From Pycnopodia helianthoides (taxonomy: Eukaryota; Echinodermata; Asteroidea; Forcipulatida; Asteriidae): a stretch of 64,000 nt of DNA. Shown piece by piece: positions 46,181 to 57,579 of the stretch (its first letter is position 1; every line of letters begins with the position of its first letter). The stretch is taken from assembly GCA_032158295.1 (NCBI GenBank), contig CM063256.1:14988953-15052952 (forward strand), written 5' to 3'. Made by a program: the position numbers and the translations under genes. The notes under the pieces were generated by a model. That model ran no database searches and had not been told where the DNA came from. It saw only the letters and a program-made list of their open reading frames with translations.

Positions 46181-46660
46181 CACCCCTCCTCCCAAAAAGA
46201 GATTTTTACACACGGTCATACCCGCAACCGGATTACTGGTTATAGTTATTTCTTAAACCGAAATATATAGTCATACGCCAGTGTGACCCCCTCCCCCCTC
46301 CACTTAAAACCAACACCGTAACCGTTCCACTATAGCAGAGTTTTATTTTTGGCTTGCTGTCACACTTTTCTGTCAGTGGTGGATATTTTTAGTTTTTGAT
46401 ATTCCACAGATTAAAAATAAACCAGTCTATATTTAGACAGCCACGGGCTCCTACACCATCGAGTAAGCTTACATCCGCCGTATAGACGAAGTCTGATGAC
46501 CAATATACGAGTTGTTAAAGTGGTGTTCAGATATCCTGATGACGGCCAGAACGCAGTTGTGGCTGAAACATTGAGAGTAAACCAATGAGCTCGTTAGATC
46601 CATGATTTATTCCCGAACAGATTATTACAATTTGTACAGTATCTAAGTGTGTAACACTAG

Positions 46661-47024
46661 TTAAAGGTCCTGTACACTATTGGTAAGATCGAAAAACACA
46701 AATGTTCACAGATTCACACATAACTTACATGATTTAAAGTACGTAATGGTAGAAAGGGTTTTCTTAAAATATTTCTGCCTAAAATGCTATCGTTTCTGAG
46801 AAATTAGTAAAACAATAGTTTTTATCACGCGTGATAAAAGCTCGATGCTTGAAAAAACAGAAAACACATAAGGTCTCTTTTTACTATTTTCTCGTGACCT
46901 TGGTGACCAATTGAGCTCAAACTTTCACAGGTTTGTTTGTTCATGCATATGTTGAATCACACAAAACATGAACACTGTCTGCGACTATTTTGTTGGCTCT
47001 ACAAATCCTGTATAAAGCCTTTAA
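46661..47024. mobile_element. TTAA-flanked element (family B2), complete copy
   Basis: It begins TTAAAGGTCCTGTACAC and ends AAAGCCTTTAA, with TTAA at both edges. The centre contains the palindrome TTTATCACGCGTGATAAA. It shares the TCTCGTGACC and CTCAAACTTTCACAGGTTTG layout with family B, so the two are related lineages. Confidence 0.72.
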
Positions 47025-48394
47025 GATCTCAAATAACAATGAGAACTATTACTAAAGTTCCTAAGTTCGTCAGCCGTTTTTGATAGTTTCTCAATAATTG
47101 AATGGGGGACGTTTGTCTTATCTCCCCCCGAGGTTCATCTTGCTTTTAGATGGAAAAGACGTGCAAAGTAAAAATGGGGAAAAACCTAATTCTCCACAGT
47201 TCCTGCAACGGTCAAGTGCACCACAGAGCAAAGATCAAGCTTCTCTCTGAGAAAAAAAGTGGACTAACGCGACCCTTGTCGACAAAACTCCTTTGCCTAA
47301 AAAAATAAACGAAGCACTAAGTCTACTTCCTTTCAGAAACCGCTTTCTATTTAGGGAGCGAGGTTGCGATGATGACTTCGATCTCAGGGGAAAAAATGCA
47401 ATGAAATAAAACTGTCACGATGTCCAGGGTTTCAAAATGATCCTTGTGGCTCTGATTAGAATAGAATCAACTCTAACCACATACATTATTTTCCGTAGAT
47501 TGGACATTTTCTATTTTGGAAAAAATATTTGCCTGGGGAGTTCAAACTAACAATGAAATCAAGACGAGTATGTGTTTACGGTGATGGTCACATTAATGGC
47601 TTAGTTGACCGACATTAAAAATGTGCTGGCAACAGCAGTCAAGATAAAAGTATACCCGCAAATAAAAATCACAGAGTTCTTTTATAGAAAGTTGCATTGT
47701 CATGCACGGATGATTTGACAGGACTGTGCCCGCTGTGATCGTTTATCGTCTGTGGCGCATTGAATATACTGGTATGATTATTGCACTGGTTTTAAAGAGT
47801 TGCACATCAGACAGGTTTGCCGGGTTCCCAACTTTTCTTAAGCAAAATAGTTCGGTGCTAAGCTACCCCCTAACACCACCAGCTTTTAAAATACTGCCCC
47901 AGGTTTTTTTAGTAAAGCTTGAGCATTATCACCAGTGTCACATTGCCGAGAATGACACCTGTTGTCCAAGTGACGTACCTTACGTCATTTCACCCGTAAG
48001 CTATTCCGAAGTGTACACACGTGAGGATTAGTAAGTTAATACCAGCCGATAAAAAAAACAGCAAAACTTCGAAAAATGTTTGACAGGTAAAAGTAGACTG
48101 GCTCTCCCAGTCGGCAACTTAAGCACGTAGTAGAGTGGTTACAAGTCGGCAAGCTAAGCACACATCTTGTTGATGTTACTCGCAGCGATGCGTGCACAAG
48201 TGCCAAAAGCTGTAAACATACTGTTTTGGGCATTGTCAACTAAAAGCTTAATAGTTGGGAAGGACAATGGCGAACACATCAAGAGAGAAAATACTGTGCT
48301 TGGTATGTTATCATTTTCAAAACAGTAAAAAATGCATCGAGATGGTGCTTTCCCCGTGATCAGCCATCACGCCGCACTTTGTAAAACCGTGGCC
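47025..48394. other. No gene recognised
   Basis: ORFs of 67 and 101 codons have no recognisable similarity. A phrase like family A (TTAAGCAAAATAGTTCGGTG) at about 47838 may be a remnant. Confidence 0.35.
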
Positions 48395-48763
48395 AAAAAG
48401 GCAATACGTTTAGTAATTACTCAAGAAATGCATTATCATAAAAACTTACTTGGGGAAGGAGCACCTGAGAGCTGCTGAGAGTATAACATTTTGTGAGAAA
48501 CGACTCCCTCTGAAGTAATGGAGTTTTTGAGAAAGAGGCAACTTCTTACTAAAATATTTAGATCTGAAAAAAAGGCTTCAGGTATGAAGCCTTTCTCAGG
48601 CATTTGAAAGCACCCAATTCTAGGCAACAAGTTTTTTCTTTCTTTCATTATTTTCACGTATAACTTCGATGACCAATTGAGCCCAAGTTTTCACAGCTTT
48701 GTTATTTTATGTAACTGTGGGGATACTATAGTCTTTGACCAGTACCAACTTTCCTGCCTTTAA
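48395..48763. mobile_element. Family C element, degenerate left end
   Basis: AAAGGCAATACGTTTAGTAA at the left and TCCTGCCTTTAA at the right bracket the family C core. The minus-strand 73-codon ORF is translated repeat. Confidence 0.68.
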
Positions 48764-49196
48764 ACCCACTATTTCCATTGGTCAATCAACCATTTGTCAG
48801 ACAAAATATAGACTGTTTTTTCTCCACATATTATGTTTTCTTCAATGTCTCATGTTTACATGAGGCAGAATAGGTTTTCACTATGATATCTAAACAAGTA
48901 GACTACGATTAGGCCAAATAAAAAAAAATACCAGTTGATCGTCCCCTCCCTCATCTTTTTTTGAGGCCGCATCCTTTTTATTATTATTTTTTAGTTTACT
49001 TTTTCTTTCTTCAAAAAGACACATTTTCTGCGTATTTTTCATTAAACTTACAAATCTTTTAGAACTTGTAACTACAGAAAGTAAGTGGTGACGTTAAACT
49101 GAAGAATTGGTGGCCAGTTTGAATTAAAATGCTTGGTGGCCACCTTCGAAAGAAATTATTTTAAAAAAAATTTAAAAAAAAATTAAAAGGCCCTCA

Positions 49197-49429
49197 TCCT
49201 CCTCTTTTTGAAAAAACCTGGACGATCAACTGCTATTCTTTTTGACTTGGCCTTAGACCATCTGCGTCTTCGTGTGCGTATACACACACAGACACGGTCT
49301 TCAAAAGAGTATGTACCCTTCAAACGGAGAAATCGATAATGTAAAGAAAATAAATCAATATTGAGACGGGAGAGACATTAGACCGTTCCAAGAATCCAAA
49401 ATGATCAACGAAGGGCAATCGGATGCTTT
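49197..49429. repeat. Duplicated block X, copy 1
   Basis: 233 bases beginning TCCTCCTCTTTTTGAAAAAA. It recurs almost unchanged at 49804-50036, with the only difference noticed being CTGCTATT against CTGGTATT. Not recognised as a transposon. Confidence 0.85.
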
Positions 49430-49803
49430 GGAATCCGGGTCAAAATTCAGACCTTAGAGAGTTTAGTTGTCAAAAGGCAACGACATTTCTAAACCAGTCC
49501 AGGGTAGGTCATCCCCCAGGCGAGTTATTTAAATCGTTTAATTTTTTGAATAAATTAAAAAGCAGTAACGCTTCTCCTTAAAAAGAAGAAGAAGAAGAAG
49601 AAGAAGGCTTGAGCCGTCTTGAGATTGATTAAAAACCGAGAACTAGTACCACGTGGTGTTATCTCCGTCACTGGAATGGAATCAAATTGGAATCACCCTA
49701 GAGTAGAGTCTGACGTGTGTAGACTTTCAGTCCCGTACCTTCGCTCGTCCCCAGCGCCTTGCCTTAAAACCAAAGGCGCTGGGATGGGCAAACGTATCGT
49801 TAA
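49428..49803. repeat. Duplicated block Y, copy 1
   Basis: 376 bases from TTGGAATCCGGGTCAAAAT to CGTATCGTTAA, including an AAG microsatellite. It appears identical to 53369-53744 by eye. It is bracketed by the two copies of block X. The 77-codon ORF starting at 49619 recurs in copy 2 and has no recognisable similarity. Confidence 0.85.
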
Positions 49804-50036
49804 TCCTCCTCTTTTTGAAAAAACCTGGACGATCAACTGGTATTCTTTTTGACTTGGCCTTAGACCATCTGCGTCTTCGTGTGCGTATACACACACAGAC
49901 ACGGTCTTCAAAAGAGTATGTACCCTTCAAACGGAGAAATCGATAATGTAAAGAAAATAAATCAATATTGAGACGGGAGAGACATTAGACCGTTCCAAGA
50001 ATCCAAAATGATCAACGAAGGGCAATCGGATGCTTT
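49804..50036. repeat. Duplicated block X, copy 2
   Basis: This is the second copy of the block at 49197-49429, offset by 607 bases. It is followed by unique sequence with a CA tract. Confidence 0.85.
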
Positions 50037-50437
50037 TAAAAAAACAAACTCAAGAATGGATCCAGGAAAGATTAACATAAAAAGAGTGAAAGACACACAC
50101 ACACACCCATAAGGGTGAGATGTCAAAACATGCAATGCTATTTCCACGGTGATCAAAAAAGAAAAAGGGGGGGGGGTGCATTTCCTTTTTCCTTGCTTCC
50201 GATGTGGTGTGACACATTTTTTATCACATGTTTATCAATGAGCGACTCCCATACCACAATGCAACAAGCGATGAGTTGAGCCGAGCAGTCCCAGGGTGTT
50301 CAAGAATAGGCCTGTAAAAAAAGACGCGCGATTTATCCGTTTGTGATGGTGAGGCATTTCAGGTTAAAAATGGAGTTAAACGTTGCTGTCTGAACGAAAT
50401 TAAGAGACTCGGTGACAAAAATAATATGGATTGCAAT
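50037..50437. other. No gene recognised
   Basis: CA tract at about 50093-50106 and a G-run at about 50167-50176. Nothing else is seen. Confidence 0.35.
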
Positions 50438-50745
50438 AGACCTTTCTTTTGTTGATCAACAAACCGCGCTGGTTGGCATGGAGGGCCGAATATTAGCAAA
50501 ACATTCAATCGTGTTAAACAGACAGTGTGACCAAATTCATCACTTTTGCACATTTTTATTTGACACAAAATACATCCCATGGTTAGTTGCTTTGTTTCCA
50601 ACAAATTCAACAGTATTTTTGAGTATTTTGTGTAATATTGTTACAGACTGTGGCTATCTGATTTTGCTTTGCATGTATGGCTTTCCATAGTTTTCCAACC
50701 TCGGTTGGCCAAAACTCGGGCTGTGACGTTGCAAAAGAAAGGTCT
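50438..50745. mobile_element. 308-bp element with AGACCTTTC ends (family I), copy 1
   Basis: It begins AGACCTTTCTTTTGTTGATC and ends GTTGCAAAAGAAAGGTCT. The same sequence is found in reverse at 52841-53150, which defines both ends. It is flanked by ATA on both sides. No intact ORF. Confidence 0.75.
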
Positions 50746-50887
50746 ATACCTGTCATTGACCGCCATCTTTGATGAATATTGTGCACGCGTGAAGAGCTAT
50801 CATTTGCTGAGAGTCGTGCGTAGCGCGTACACGCGTGCACTTTTCCATCGTTTTACATCAAAGATGGCGGTCAATGACGCGTATACC
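50742..50887. mobile_element. 146-bp foldback abutting family I
   Basis: The left arm GTCATTGACCGCCATCTTTG pairs with the right arm CAAAGATGGCGGTCAATGAC without mismatch in the core, and GCACGCGTG pairs with CACGCGTGC inside. The arms contain the YY1-like AAGATGGCGG. It starts within the last bases of the element at 50438-50745. Confidence 0.72.
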
Positions 50888-52647
50888 CCGTCGTCACTGG
50901 GTGTAATGGTGAAGTAGGAGGGGGTGGAGGTTGATTGAGGTCGTGAACATCCTTGCCTTGGATGTAGGGGTATTTGAGGTCGGATTATCCGGCACTGAAG
51001 GTCACTATGCTGTCATCTATAATCTTTAGTTCCCCCGATTGAGAACAATCTTGATATCCTCATAAAAGGCATGATGGGTCGCAATCGCTCATAAAAACTT
51101 TACCCCGCTCGGGGTAGTTTGGGAGTTAACGACCCAATGAGGTGAGGCAGGGAACAAGGGGTTTGGTACCTGAGATTTCAAATAGTTTCCAGTTGGAATA
51201 ATTTGGTTGTCATCCATTACGTGATCGTCACGGCGCTGAGGGGGCGTGATATCCTGGTGAGGCCTCAAGGTCGAAGCACGGATACCAGCTCAGGTAATTT
51301 TGGCGTGATCATACCTCGTTCCCATGATCTTGTTATATTGTGGTTGGGTGTCTGAAACCATAGAGAAAGGACAGAACTGAAACCATCGGCTGTATTTGTT
51401 GTCAATTTTGTCTTCATGTTTGTCCTTTACAAGGACACGAGCCGGCTAGACTGAAGGAGTAACGACTTCGATACTATCCCATATCGCCCTAAATATGCGG
51501 CCATTAGAGCACAAGTAAAGAATCAAACACAAGCGCTAATCCCCAAATGAGATCTCGGCTTTAGAAAATAACCCAAAACTCGCTGGACAATAACCCCCAG
51601 ATAACGAAAATGACAGTCACGACAGTCGGCATTGTTGTCTGCGATCTGCTTTCGTGCACTTATGAGAAGGTTAAATCGTTTGTGGCTGTCAAAAACCAGT
51701 CCTGAAACTGACATTTCAACAGAAATATTTTTCAGAAATGGTCAAACCGGGTTGTGCTAACAAGTGGTCACGGCCTTGAGATTGTTGTGCGCATTATGGG
51801 CACCCTCTCAATAGGAAACACACCTGGATAGAAACCCGAACAACGGGCGGGCCCTCCTCTCCACAAAAGAGGAAGCTGTACACTGAAAATATATTCCCAT
51901 CTGAAAAAAAAAAAATAACGTAATTAAAAAAAAAAAAAAGTGCATTTATTTTTTGGATGACATTATTGCAATACAACACTTTGGCATCGCGTCTCTCGAG
52001 TAAAGTAAAACGCAACCGAAACTTGTGGATGTTCCTTTGTGTGTGTGTGAGGGGAAACTGTGTCGATTTAGTAGAATTTTTTTAATATTTTATATTGTGT
52101 TTCACTGTGACAATTTTTGACAGTGACAATCTCTGAAAGATTGATCTATTTAGGTTAACACGTGTATAGACCTTTTTAGAATTATATACAAAAAACACAC
52201 CAGCAATCCACCCTTTCACTGACCATCCTGTTGTCCTCACTACTTTACTCTGATTGGTTCTTAGCCACCCCACTGCTTGTAAACTAATAACTTTGATTGG
52301 CTTCAATTTTTTCTCTCTTTTTTTCTGGATACCTTCCAACTGTTCTTTGCCTCTCTTTTTTTTTGCTATAAATGGATATGTTTTCGTTTGTGCTTTTTTA
52401 TGCATATGACGAGGGTCCGGTTTGGATCGAAAGCTAAGGGCCATCTACCCTACTAATTTTATTTATAAATTAATTATATTCAATTGAAACCCACAAGACG
52501 ACGCTGCCCAGTTTCGAACTTTTTGAAACCTCAGCAGTGAGGTTTTTTCCCCTGACCATAAGAAGTATAACCATAAGAAGTATAACTTTCACTTTTTCTC
52601 CTTGTAAACAAACGACATGACGACTGTGTGTTTGTACAAAATTGTCT
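50888..52647. other. No gene recognised
   Basis: A-runs at about 51906-51942. The 120-codon minus-strand ORF (52082-52444) is lysine- and arginine-rich from a T-rich strand and has no recognisable domain. Confidence 0.35.
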
Positions 52648-52803
52648 GGGCCCAATTTCATAGAGCTGCTTAAGCACAAAAAGTAGCTAAGCACAAAATT
52701 TGTTTGCTTACCAGAGTAAGGTTTCCAGCCAAATCACCATATAATATCACCAAGTACAATTTATGACTGGTATCCTGCTCCTTTTTGTTTAGCAGAAAAT
52801 TGT
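52648..52803. mobile_element. Family A element, right end lost
   Basis: Begins GGGCCCAATTTCATAGAGCT and continues with GCTTAAGCACAAAAAGTAGC and the GGTTTCCAGCC phrase. It ends at TAGCAGAAAATTGTTC without the mirrored terminus. Confidence 0.65.
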
Positions 52804-52840
52804 TCCGAAAGAATTATCTTTTTAGGTTTATAGGTTGTAT

Positions 52841-53150
52841 AGACCTTTCTATTGCAACGTCACAGCCCAAGTTTTTGCCAACCAAGGTTGGAAAACGATG
52901 GAAAGCCATAAATGCAGAGCAAAAACAGACAGCCACAGTTTGTAACAAAGTGACCCAAATATTCAAAAATAGTGTTGAATTTGTTGGAAACAAAGCAACC
53001 ACCATGGGATGTAGTTTTGTTCTATTGAAAGTTTGCAGCAATGTTGATTTTGGTCGCAACATCTGTTATAACAGGACTGTTTTGCTAACATTCGGCCGTC
53101 CATACATGCCAACCAGCAGCGCGTTGTGTTTATCAACAATATAAAGGTCT
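52841..53150. mobile_element. Family I element, copy 2, inverted
   Basis: The reverse complement of 50438-50745, with moderate divergence throughout. Ends AGACCTTTCTATTGCAACG and TATCAACAATATAAAGGTCT. The ORFs on both strands (82 and 119 codons) are translated element. Confidence 0.75.
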
Positions 53151-53368
53151 TTACGCCTTGTATACACTCTAACAACTTCCGGGTCAAAAATGACCTGGGT
53201 CCGGGTCACGGGCCATTTCCCGGTCATGCCCAGGTCCCATGCCTGACCCCCAAAAATATGTGTCAAAATTACCCAGAAATAGGTCACAATTGACACAGAA
53301 TCCAAATTAAAACCCGATTTTTAACCCACCTTGTGAGTCAGGCTGACCCGCGAATGGGTCAGGCCCCC
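53151..53368. repeat. Region rich in GGGTCA / TGACCC
   Basis: Many short direct and inverted copies of GGGTCA and TGACCC, for example GACCTGGGTCCGGGTCACGG. Block Y copy 2 begins where this stretch ends. Confidence 0.5.
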
Positions 53369-53744
53369 TTGGAATCCGGGTCAAAATTCAGACCTTAGAG
53401 AGTTTAGTTGTCAAAAGGCAACGACATTTCTAAACCAGTCCAGGGTAGGTCATCCCCCAGGCGAGTTATTTAAATCGTTTAATTTTTTGAATAAATTAAA
53501 AAGCAGTAACGCTTCTCCTTAAAAAGAAGAAGAAGAAGAAGAAGAAGGCTTGAGCCGTCTTGAGATTGATTAAAAACCGAGAACTAGTACCACGTGGTGT
53601 TATCTCCGTCACTGGAATGGAATCAAATTGGAATCACCCTAGAGTAGAGTCTGACGTGTGTAGACTTTCAGTCCCGTACCTTCGCTCGTCCCCAGCGCCT
53701 TGCCTTAAAACCAAAGGCGCTGGGATGGGCAAACGTATCGTTAA
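53369..53744. repeat. Duplicated block Y, copy 2
   Basis: Identical by eye to 49428-49803 over 376 bases. Unlike copy 1 it continues smoothly into the tandem repeat at 53681-54011, so this is probably the source locus. Confidence 0.85.
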
Positions 53745-54011
53745 CGTTAATGCTCAGTCCCATGCTCAGTCCCATCATGCATCACACTCACACTGCAAGC
53801 ACTGCACGCATGACGTACTTCCTGAATAAGAATCTGTGCAAGCTGATTAGTTCGCTCGTCCCCAGCGCCTTCTAAAGGCGCTGGGATGGGCAAACGTATC
53901 GTTAACGTTAATGCTCAGTCCCATGCTCAGTCCCATCATGCATCACACTCACACTGCAAGCACTGCACGCATGACGTACTTCCTGAACAAGAATCTGTGC
54001 AAGCTGATCAG
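53681..54011. repeat. Tandem duplication of about 165 bp, each with a hairpin
   Basis: Units 53681-53850 and 53851-54011 start TTCGCTCGTCCCCAGCGCCT and end CTGAT(T/C)AG. Each contains the inverted repeat CCCAGCGCC and GGCGCTGGG, with a loop shortened by 9 bases in unit 2. GCTCAGTCCCAT is repeated within each unit. Confidence 0.85.
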
Positions 54012-55252
54012 CCCATCCCAGCGGTCCTGGATAGGCCGCTGGGGCCGAGCGAATCCCGTACCCGGTTACGCGGGCTTTCCCAACATCAAGGGTTGACTCC
54101 CACGTCTAAAAATAAAACAGCTTAGTTCACCATCTTCCCTTGTCAACATGCATCATCAATCAAAGGCAAGCGGATTGCGATTAGTTCTTTCCAGGAGTCC
54201 TTGGTTCAAAACCAGAAAGATACACACGGTGGTGTCATCCTGGAACGCCCCCGTGTTTGTCATACTGGAACGCCACCCTTGTGTGCTTAATGACATAACT
54301 AAGTTAAGATCTCCGTTCTTTTATCGGAACATGCTTGCCCAGCCATCTCAAATTTAATGTCATTGATTTCCTTGAACTAAAAATAGATGCAACCAATATG
54401 AGCCTAATTATAGGCACCATCGACAGATCAGGATCGCTGGTATACTTTGGTCAGCAGTTTGGTCGAAGTTATTTTGTTGTCGATGCCGTCTTTACATCCT
54501 CGGGTCGACCTTAAATTCCAAATATTGTTTCCTTGTCATTCACTATGACGGAAGACTATTGAAACCACCATGTTACAAACACTTTCGCTTTAATGTTACT
54601 TACAGCTGACGTGAACTCCTATACTTGCTATTTGTGCCACGTAACGTTAACAAAGTATCATCATGTGACGAAAACATGCGTAGAGTGGCATCATCTACAG
54701 TAGAGGTTTCACTCGTGTGCTTGACGTAACATGGTTCATATACGTAACAGGCACACTCGTATGAGATCATGTTTAATTTTGTAACACGCGGGCTGGGCTT
54801 TTAGTACAGTACGTGTCGTTGATGAATCATCATTCTATCTCTCATTAAGCGTCTGTGTTGCTATGTATGGCACGTGATGGCCCTTGTTTACAAAGATACC
54901 ACATTTCATTGCCAAATTGTGGTTGGCAATTATGTGTATTATACTTCTGCTTTAAAGTTATTGTGTTGATGACAGGTCTGTCAAAAATATACATTTTGTT
55001 TGATGCTTTAATGGCGATTGTCAATGGAGGATGCTTGGGCAGGCTCTTTAACTCCAGACACAATGGAGAAGGTCGGTGCCTTTTGAAGTGTTTTACCTGT
55101 TGGAAGTGAAGACAAGCTCCTGCACTGAAGAGAAATGTGGTACAACACAGGAAGCAGGGAGCAAGTTGCAGGGAGAACTGTAGCAGTATCTTTATGACTT
55201 TAATTTTCAATTCATGTGGGTAGACTGGTTTAGTTGCAATTACATCATTCGA
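54012..55252. other. No gene recognised
   Basis: ORFs of 60-121 codons, overlapping on both strands between 54845 and 55210, have no recognisable similarity. Confidence 0.35.
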
Positions 55253-55636
55253 TCAAAGGCAGGGTAAACTGTTGGTTATTGTCAAAGACCAGTATCACAA
55301 CTTAGTGTTTTCCCAACATATACATAAAATAACCTATGAAAATTTGGGTTCAATTGGTCGTCGAAGTTGCAAGAAAATAATAAAAAAGAACAAACACCAT
55401 TGCTGCATAGAATTGTGTGCTTTCAAATGCCTGAGAAAGGCTTCATTCTTGAAACCTTTCTCAGATTCAAATATTTTAGTGATAAATTACCTCTTTCTCA
55501 AAAACTACATTGCTTCAGAGGGAGTCGTTTCTGACAATGTTTTATACTATCAGCAGCTCTCAGGTGCTCCTCACCAAGTAAGTTTTTATGGTAATGTATT
55601 TCTTGAGTAATTACCAAAAGTATCTCCTGCCTTTGA
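55253..55636. mobile_element. Family C element, inverted
   Basis: TCAAAGGCAGGGTAAAC at the left and AAGTATCTCCTGCCTTTGA at the right. The edges read TCAA and TTGA, so the TTAA site has changed on both sides symmetrically. The 112-codon ORF is translated repeat. Confidence 0.7.
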
Positions 55637-56094
55637 GGTGGGTATGGTTTTGGCTTGGGTTCTGGAGGAGGTGGTGAGCTAAAGTCTCCGTGACGTCTCC
55701 ATTCATTTCAAAAATATAAATATTTGGTATGGAGTTTCGGTTTCAAGCAGCCAACAATCTTGTGGTATTTTCTTTCTCTTTGGTTAATTGAAGCGATTGA
55801 TAAACGTGCGGCTTTGGTAAGCAATGACCTTTTTTGAGATGCGTGTTACTGATTACCAAGTGTTTTCAAAACTGGCGTTTGGCCAGCAGACTCCCGTATT
55901 AAGGGAGCCCACCGTTTACTCATACAAGTTGTGGTCTGAAGCTCGTCTATTGTTACATCGTGGATGAATGATTAGGCGCAAATAAACAGCAAACAACAAA
56001 ACAAAACACCTGAACAGTAACTAGCAAATTGACTTCCGAAAGTCTGGAGAACTTAACCTAAAATCTCTTGATGGGGTTGAACAAAGTAGAATTG
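55637..56094. other. No gene recognised
   Basis: No exon, repeat or RNA gene seen. Confidence 0.35.
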
Positions 56095-56160
56095 ACCATA
56101 GCGGCATTTGAACCAACGACCTCCGGATTAACGTCTACCAACTGATATCTAGCCCTATGT
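56050..56160 (-). mobile_element. tRNA-derived SINE-like sequence
   Basis: On the minus strand TAGATATCAGTTGGTAGACG is a good A box and GTCGTTGGTTCAAATGCC a good B box at normal tRNA spacing. They are followed by TTCTACTTTGTTCAACCCC. The head resembles a tRNA but lacks a closing acceptor stem, so a SINE is more likely than a tRNA gene. Confidence 0.5.
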
Positions 56161-56305
56161 TGTCAATATCTTTGTTCGGGGTGCCAGTCAGAAGCCACAA
56201 CACTGAGTAGCCAGGGATCACAACCAAGTTTACGATACAGCCTGGGAAGCGGCAGCCGGGGATCACCTCAACGGGGTGTGACGTTTTTTTTTCTTCTTCT
56301 TCAAA

Positions 56306-56375
56306 TATCAAGTAATATACCACAAGGGAAACTGACTGGGTAAATTCAGTTTCCCTTGTGGTTTATAACTTGATA
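56306..56375. repeat. 70-bp hairpin
   Basis: The left arm 56306-56335 (TATCAAGTAATATACCACAA then GGGAAACTGA) and the right arm 56346-56375 pair with about two mismatches. The loop is 10 bases (CTGGGTAAAT). It lies about 150 bases upstream of the SINE-like head, in minus-strand terms. Confidence 0.75.
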
Positions 56376-57579
56376 ATTAAACTCTTTTGATTAAATTCTG
56401 ATCGGTTATTTCCTTCTACGAGTCATGCTGTTGGAAAATAAAAAATGTCCACAATACTTCAAAATCATGGAGGTAGAAACTGAGTTTAGTTTCTAATGCT
56501 CAAGTAAAACAAAACAGACTGTTGCAAGTGCAGTCACATATCATTAAAGCATTGTGTATTGTTTATTGCTGATGTGCCGGATGTGCACGGTCCACGCATA
56601 CTCGCCTCGGGACAGGACTGTCTCTTCTGTTTCAGGTTGTAGTATTTAGATCGTGTTGCAACACGTGGAAATTATCAATAAAGATATTTTGTGTTCGCAA
56701 GAGCCTCTCGCTCGGAAATAGGCGACTGGATTGATGGCGTTTTACAAAACGCAGGGTTGGACAGCAACAACAAATGCAAATAGTATTCTATTTCTGGAGC
56801 CAATTAAACTGAAACCGAGCAGAATTTGTACTATCAAATGATATTTTTATGGAGATAAAGGTTGCATTGGCCGACATCCAGCGCCTAATGGATAAATTAT
56901 CAAACGAACGATAAATATTGTGTTACCGAAAAGAAGGTATTATTTTATCTCTACGACCATCTGTGGCTACCGCGATAGCGCAAGTCAACCCACCGGGCGC
57001 TGCCGGTGCTCCGCGGTCCATGAGAACCGTCGCAGATGACACGGTCTGTGGGGGCGTGTCCGTCCCGTGCGACAGAGTGCACAAACGCGTCACAATACGG
57101 CTAATGACATTTCCTTCTGTTTTTATTATGACTCTTCCGGAACATTTTCTCATGGTGGGTTTTCCCACTCACTGAGAGTGGTGGTGGTAGGGTGGTGGGG
57201 TGGTTGGGAGGGCGGGGGGGGGGGGCGGGGGGTTTAGTCCATAACCCCAAAAGATATACCTTCTTAATAGACCCTTTTATTGAGATAGGCTTAGTTACAG
57301 AATTGGAGCTAAGCATAACGTACAATTGTTCTAACAATTGAACCAGTCATTTGGCCCTAAGGTGTTTTTTTTCCCTTCATGAACGACGAGCGGGCTAGAC
57401 CTACACTGCAAAAATCGGGGTGTTTTAAAATTGTGTGAGGGTGTTTGGTAGGTTCAGGGGTAGGGTAACGATTTAGTTCGTGCAGAAGTCGATGTGAATT
57501 CACCTTACCTAATTGTGTATTAAAGTTTAACTTTTGACTTCGAGAAAGACTCTGCTATAAGGGTCGAAACGTCTGGCCA
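56376..57579. other. No gene; G-rich tract
   Basis: A GGTGG- and G-rich tract lies at about 57178-57232 on the plus strand. The stretch 57541-57573 (AGAAAGACTCTGCTA, GGGTCGAAACGTC) is a dispersed repeat fragment shared with 27208-27246. Confidence 0.4.

Noticed and set aside
49619..49852. ORF repeated at 53560-53829
   Set aside because: The repetition comes from the 376-bp block duplication. The ends differ after the junction and no protein family is recognised.
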